Origin: Rotaria macrura
Taxonomy: Eukaryota > Rotifera > Eurotatoria > Philodinida > Philodinidae
Length of the DNA stretch: 64,000 bases
Reading direction: 5' to 3'
Assembly: GCA_900239685.1 (NCBI GenBank)
Contig: OENT01000036.1
Coordinates: 231,677-295,676, forward strand
Shown here: in pieces, positions 61,101-64,000 of the stretch
Layout of the letters: each line of letters starts with the position of its first letter
Numbering within the stretch: the stretch's first letter is position 1
Program-made: the position numbers and the translations under genes
The notes under the pieces: generated by a model
Told to the model about the DNA's origin: nothing
What the model saw: only the letters and a program-made list of their open reading frames with translations
The model's database searches: none

Positions 61101-62950
61101 AACTATTGAAAAGAAAACTTTACAAATATCATAGCTCTTAATTCATGTATATTCGTCAAGATAAAAGAAAAGCGTATCATACTTGAACGGGTGTAGCCAA
61201 TAGAAACATGATTAAATTTTCCACTGATAAACCAGTTGTGATTTGTGGTGCTTTTGTATGGTCCTTATATTTAAACATGAAAACGAGCATAATAACCATG
61301 GCAGGAACACCGAAGATAGCAGCAGTTATAAAGGAATTTCTCCATCTATATCAACAATAAACGAAAACAAGTAAATGGAGTGACTGATTATCATCGGATT
61401 TGAATTCTTTCTTAACTTACCGACGCTTGATACGTTGATGTATACGGGCTAGATTTTCGGATTTTAAATTTTCACTCACAACGGTTGCTCGAAAGCCAAG
61501 ATCGTCCTAGAAACAAAGCAAGATATAAAAAACTAGTTTAATATTTCCTATGAAAATGTTTCCCAAAGTGTTACTGTAATGTGTTTAAGAATATCTCGTG
61601 GTCCAATTATACTCGAATCATATTGAAATCTTCCACGATTCGTCAGTAATACAACAGTAGCTGTTGTAATACCACGTAGTTTACTCATATGATTTTCAAT
61701 TTTCTTCACACACGATGAACATGTCATACCTTCGATCTTTAAGATAGATTTTCAAAGAAATATAAATGGAACATATTTTCATTTGACTCAAAAAACATTC
61801 CATCTTACATTAACATCGATGATTTCCATACCACGAGCAACTGTGTCAAGTATTTCAGCTTGAAAACCTAGATCATTAATTAAACCAGCTATCTGTGTCG
61901 GTAGAAAATGTGCTGGATCATATTTAACTTCAGCACGTTGTGATAAAAGAGCAACTAATACGGAATGAATGCCTAAAATAATATTTTCATTTGCCATTTA
62001 TTTCATGTAGAATAACTGTTTTTCTTTCATTACACAGTACCCTCAACTTTCGATAGATTTCTTTGTATACTATCAACACACGATGCACAGGTCATGCCAG
62101 AGACAGTAAAATAACATGTTTCTAATTCATTTTCATCATCTTTCACACATAGGGAAGGTTTTCGACTAGGCCGTGAAGTTAATTCAGTTGATTGTTTCAA
62201 TACGATTTCATCGTTGATTTCTATAAACAAAACCAGCATACGAATCAATCGTTTCTTAATCATCATTAGATATTCGAAAATCAATCGTAATCATTACTCA
62301 CCATTTGGATTTGTTGTACGAACTAAGTTTGCTTTATTAGATATTTCTCCTTGTTGTCCATTTACTTCGATAATAAAATAAAATAAAATATAAATTATAA
62401 ATGAAGATACTTTTTGTTCAAAAGAAAAACTCTTTACTTGAACACACATACTTAAACTATTATTCATGATTCTTTTAGCTTGTGGTTCACTTGAAACTGC
62501 AACTTGAAAGTTACATTTTTCAATTTCAGCAATGATATCATTCAATTGAAGTATATTAGGGTCGTAAATAATGGTAGCAAGTTTGTCAAGAAACGTCAGT
62601 TGAATATCAATAGCACCAGGCAAGTCAAGTACGGCACCACAAATATTTGATACACATGAATTACAATGCATGCCTTCAATACGTAATTTAGCTTGAACTA
62701 CATCAGAGTTTAATGATTGAACGGGATGGCCAAGTCTTTGAATTTCAGATAGAAGAGTATATTGATCAAGTGCATTCGAATCAAAACATATTTCAACTTG
62801 ATTATTATCGTCAAGAAATTTGCATGAAACAAGACCATCAATGCGTTCATGTAATCGTTGTGATACATATTCATGATTAGATTCGTGTACTCCTCCCAAA
62901 AGTACGCGAATGTATGATCTATTTGGTTCTTCTGTACAGACTAAAGACAT
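58117..62950 (-). CDS. ATP7: ATP7-type copper-transporting P1B-ATPase
   Basis: Pumps Cu(I) with ATP into the trans-Golgi lumen or out of the cell. About 15 exons. The N-terminus has four HMA-like domains: the first (SYIRVLLGG..., 62700-62950) has no CxxC; the others carry GMHCNSC, GMTCASC and GMTCSSC. The core has TM helices ([35 protein letters not shown]), the actuator motif TGES in [15 protein letters not shown], the ion-channel CPC in [19 protein letters not shown], phosphorylation site [11 protein letters not shown], the ATP-binding His in [28 protein letters not shown] and a last helix pair with [10 protein letters not shown]. After TM8 it ends in a Lys/Ser-rich tail ([13 protein letters not shown]), without the di-Leu seen in vertebrate ATP7. 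The start Met is 12 nt after an acceptor-like GTTTTTTAG. ATP7A and ATP7B are vertebrate duplicates, so no letter is assigned. Confidence 0.97.
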
Positions 62951-63604
62951 TGGATATATGATCTAAAAAACATTGGTTATAATAACTCAAAAGAAAAAGA
63001 AATAAAATGAATTGAGTTAATCTAGCGTTAACGGTTATATTTGATTTACGTTGAATCACTCGATACACTTTATACACGATCATACAATACATATACCTAG
63101 AGGTCTGCAGTTTGTTAAATCGCTTCAAAGTGAAGTACGCTTATAGAAAAAAAAATTGTTTGAAAAGAAACAAGACATAAAAGGGCACGCTCGTGTGATG
63201 CACTAATACGACTTTCTTACTTTTCTTTCATTCGAAATAAAAACAGCTTGTGTACTTTCAACTTATCTTACCTTAGATATTTTACACTTGCATTGTTACT
63301 CTCTTTTTTTAAAACCCTTAAGTAATGACAACACGAGAATATTGACATAAACAGTGTATATGGAGATGATGTTTACCATGGAAAACAATAGTGTATAGGT
63401 CGTTCGTTTTTTTCTGAGTCATGATGTATCAGGAAGTATCTTTATACGCGAAAAAAATAATAAAAATATGAGTATTACTAGTATTATCGTCAGTTTCATA
63501 TCTTTGTGAATAATTATCATTATAGAACAGTAAAACCTTCCAAGAGAAAGGTCAATAGATACCCTACGATGAGATCGTAAATCTCTCACTACCCAGGCAG
63601 ACAA
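62951..63604. promoter_or_regulatory. Upstream region of ATP7
   Basis: Presumed promoter and 5' leader region of ATP7, AT-rich. The only specific signal is the acceptor-like AG at 62963-62964. No clear metal-response element seen by eye. Confidence 0.4.
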
Positions 63605-63880
63605 AGTTATGAAGAAACGCGTAAAAACGCCGTTTTTACGATATTCCGACCCATTTTTACGCGTTATTCATTCCTAACACGTTAAACTGCGTTAGGTTTT
63701 CGTAAATTTATGCATTTTTACCCGTTTTTCGTACAACATTCCGGAGTTGTACAGTGTTCGAACGCGTAACGACGCGAAAATATCTGTGAAAAAACGCATT
63801 TTAACGCGTATTTTCCTAGAAGTAATTAAACGCGTATTATCTCTCGCGTGTTTTAACGCGTATTCGTGTTAACGCTATTA
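63605..63880. repeat. CpG-rich patch of dispersed ACGCGT-like motifs
   Basis: About 275 bp in which ACGCGT, ACGCG, AACGC and TTTTTACG-type words recur on both strands (for example near 63655, 63762, 63796, 63829 and 63855), often next to runs of A or T. CpG is rare in the rest of the window, so the patch stands out. The copies are imperfect and unevenly spaced, so it is not a simple tandem array. Confidence 0.6.
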
Positions 63881-64000
63881 AATGTGTTCAATTATTACTC
63901 ATTATTTTTCATTTTGAGCAATGATCTAAAGCTGATGTATGGATATTTAATGCATTGAGTAGCTACTTGTAAAACGATTCTGGGTTTCTTGAAAAAACAA

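Overview
The window looks like nuclear DNA of a small invertebrate, most likely a bdelloid rotifer. This is inference from the sequence: an AT-rich genome, intron-rich genes with mostly 45-90 nt GT-AG introns, animal-only families (SOX factor, alpha-1-adrenergic-like receptor, SKAP-like adaptor, ATP7 copper pump) and 3'-splice-site-like AGs a few bases upstream of many start codons, as expected for spliced-leader trans-splicing, which is known in rotifers. I see no tRNA, rRNA, CRISPR or prokaryotic features.

Layout. 1-794 holds no gene. A TEX10/IPI1-like ribosome-biogenesis gene (795-4369, -) lies head-to-head with a 16-exon selenoprotein O gene (4819-11172, +). The latter ends in an in-frame TGA followed by two Ser codons and a stop, with a good SECIS candidate in the 3'UTR. 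It converges on a complete 4-exon biogenic-amine receptor (11707-14188, -). Then follow 10 kb without recognisable genes (14189-24131), a large unidentified coiled-coil gene (24132-30606, -), a divergent promoter, mitochondrial-type adenylate kinase 3 (30999-31937, +), an unidentified coiled-coil plus beta-rich protein (32478-34423, +) and a SoxC-like factor (34918-36566, +).

Four minus-strand genes follow head to tail with intergenic gaps of only about 115-195 bp: UBA3 (44766-47045), a Qc-SNARE (43753-44631), TGS1 (40332-43636) and a protein made of three exact 83-residue repeats with invariant Cys/His (38086-40139). Each start has an acceptor-like AG within 14 nt, so this may be a trans-spliced operon. 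The repeat module is unknown to me and is the best candidate for an undescribed domain.

After a short inverted-repeat DNA element (48096-48851) come a SKAP-like PH-SH3 adaptor (49324-50748, +) and an LRRC34-like leucine-rich protein (50846-53020, -). The last part is a copper-homeostasis neighbourhood within 9.5 kb: a free HMA-domain copper chaperone (53470-53747, +), a CTR/SLC31 copper importer (56121-56906, -) and an ATP7-type copper P-type ATPase (58117-62950, -). Together they could take up copper, carry it through the cytosol and deliver it to the secretory pathway or export it. The window ends in a CpG-rich patch of repeated ACGCGT-like motifs in otherwise AT-rich DNA.

Exon joins were made by eye from GT/AG sites, reading phase and family similarity. 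Those of SELENOO, the receptor, AK3, the SOX gene, the repeat gene and the HMA chaperone were checked for phase throughout. The others are approximate inside the stated limits.
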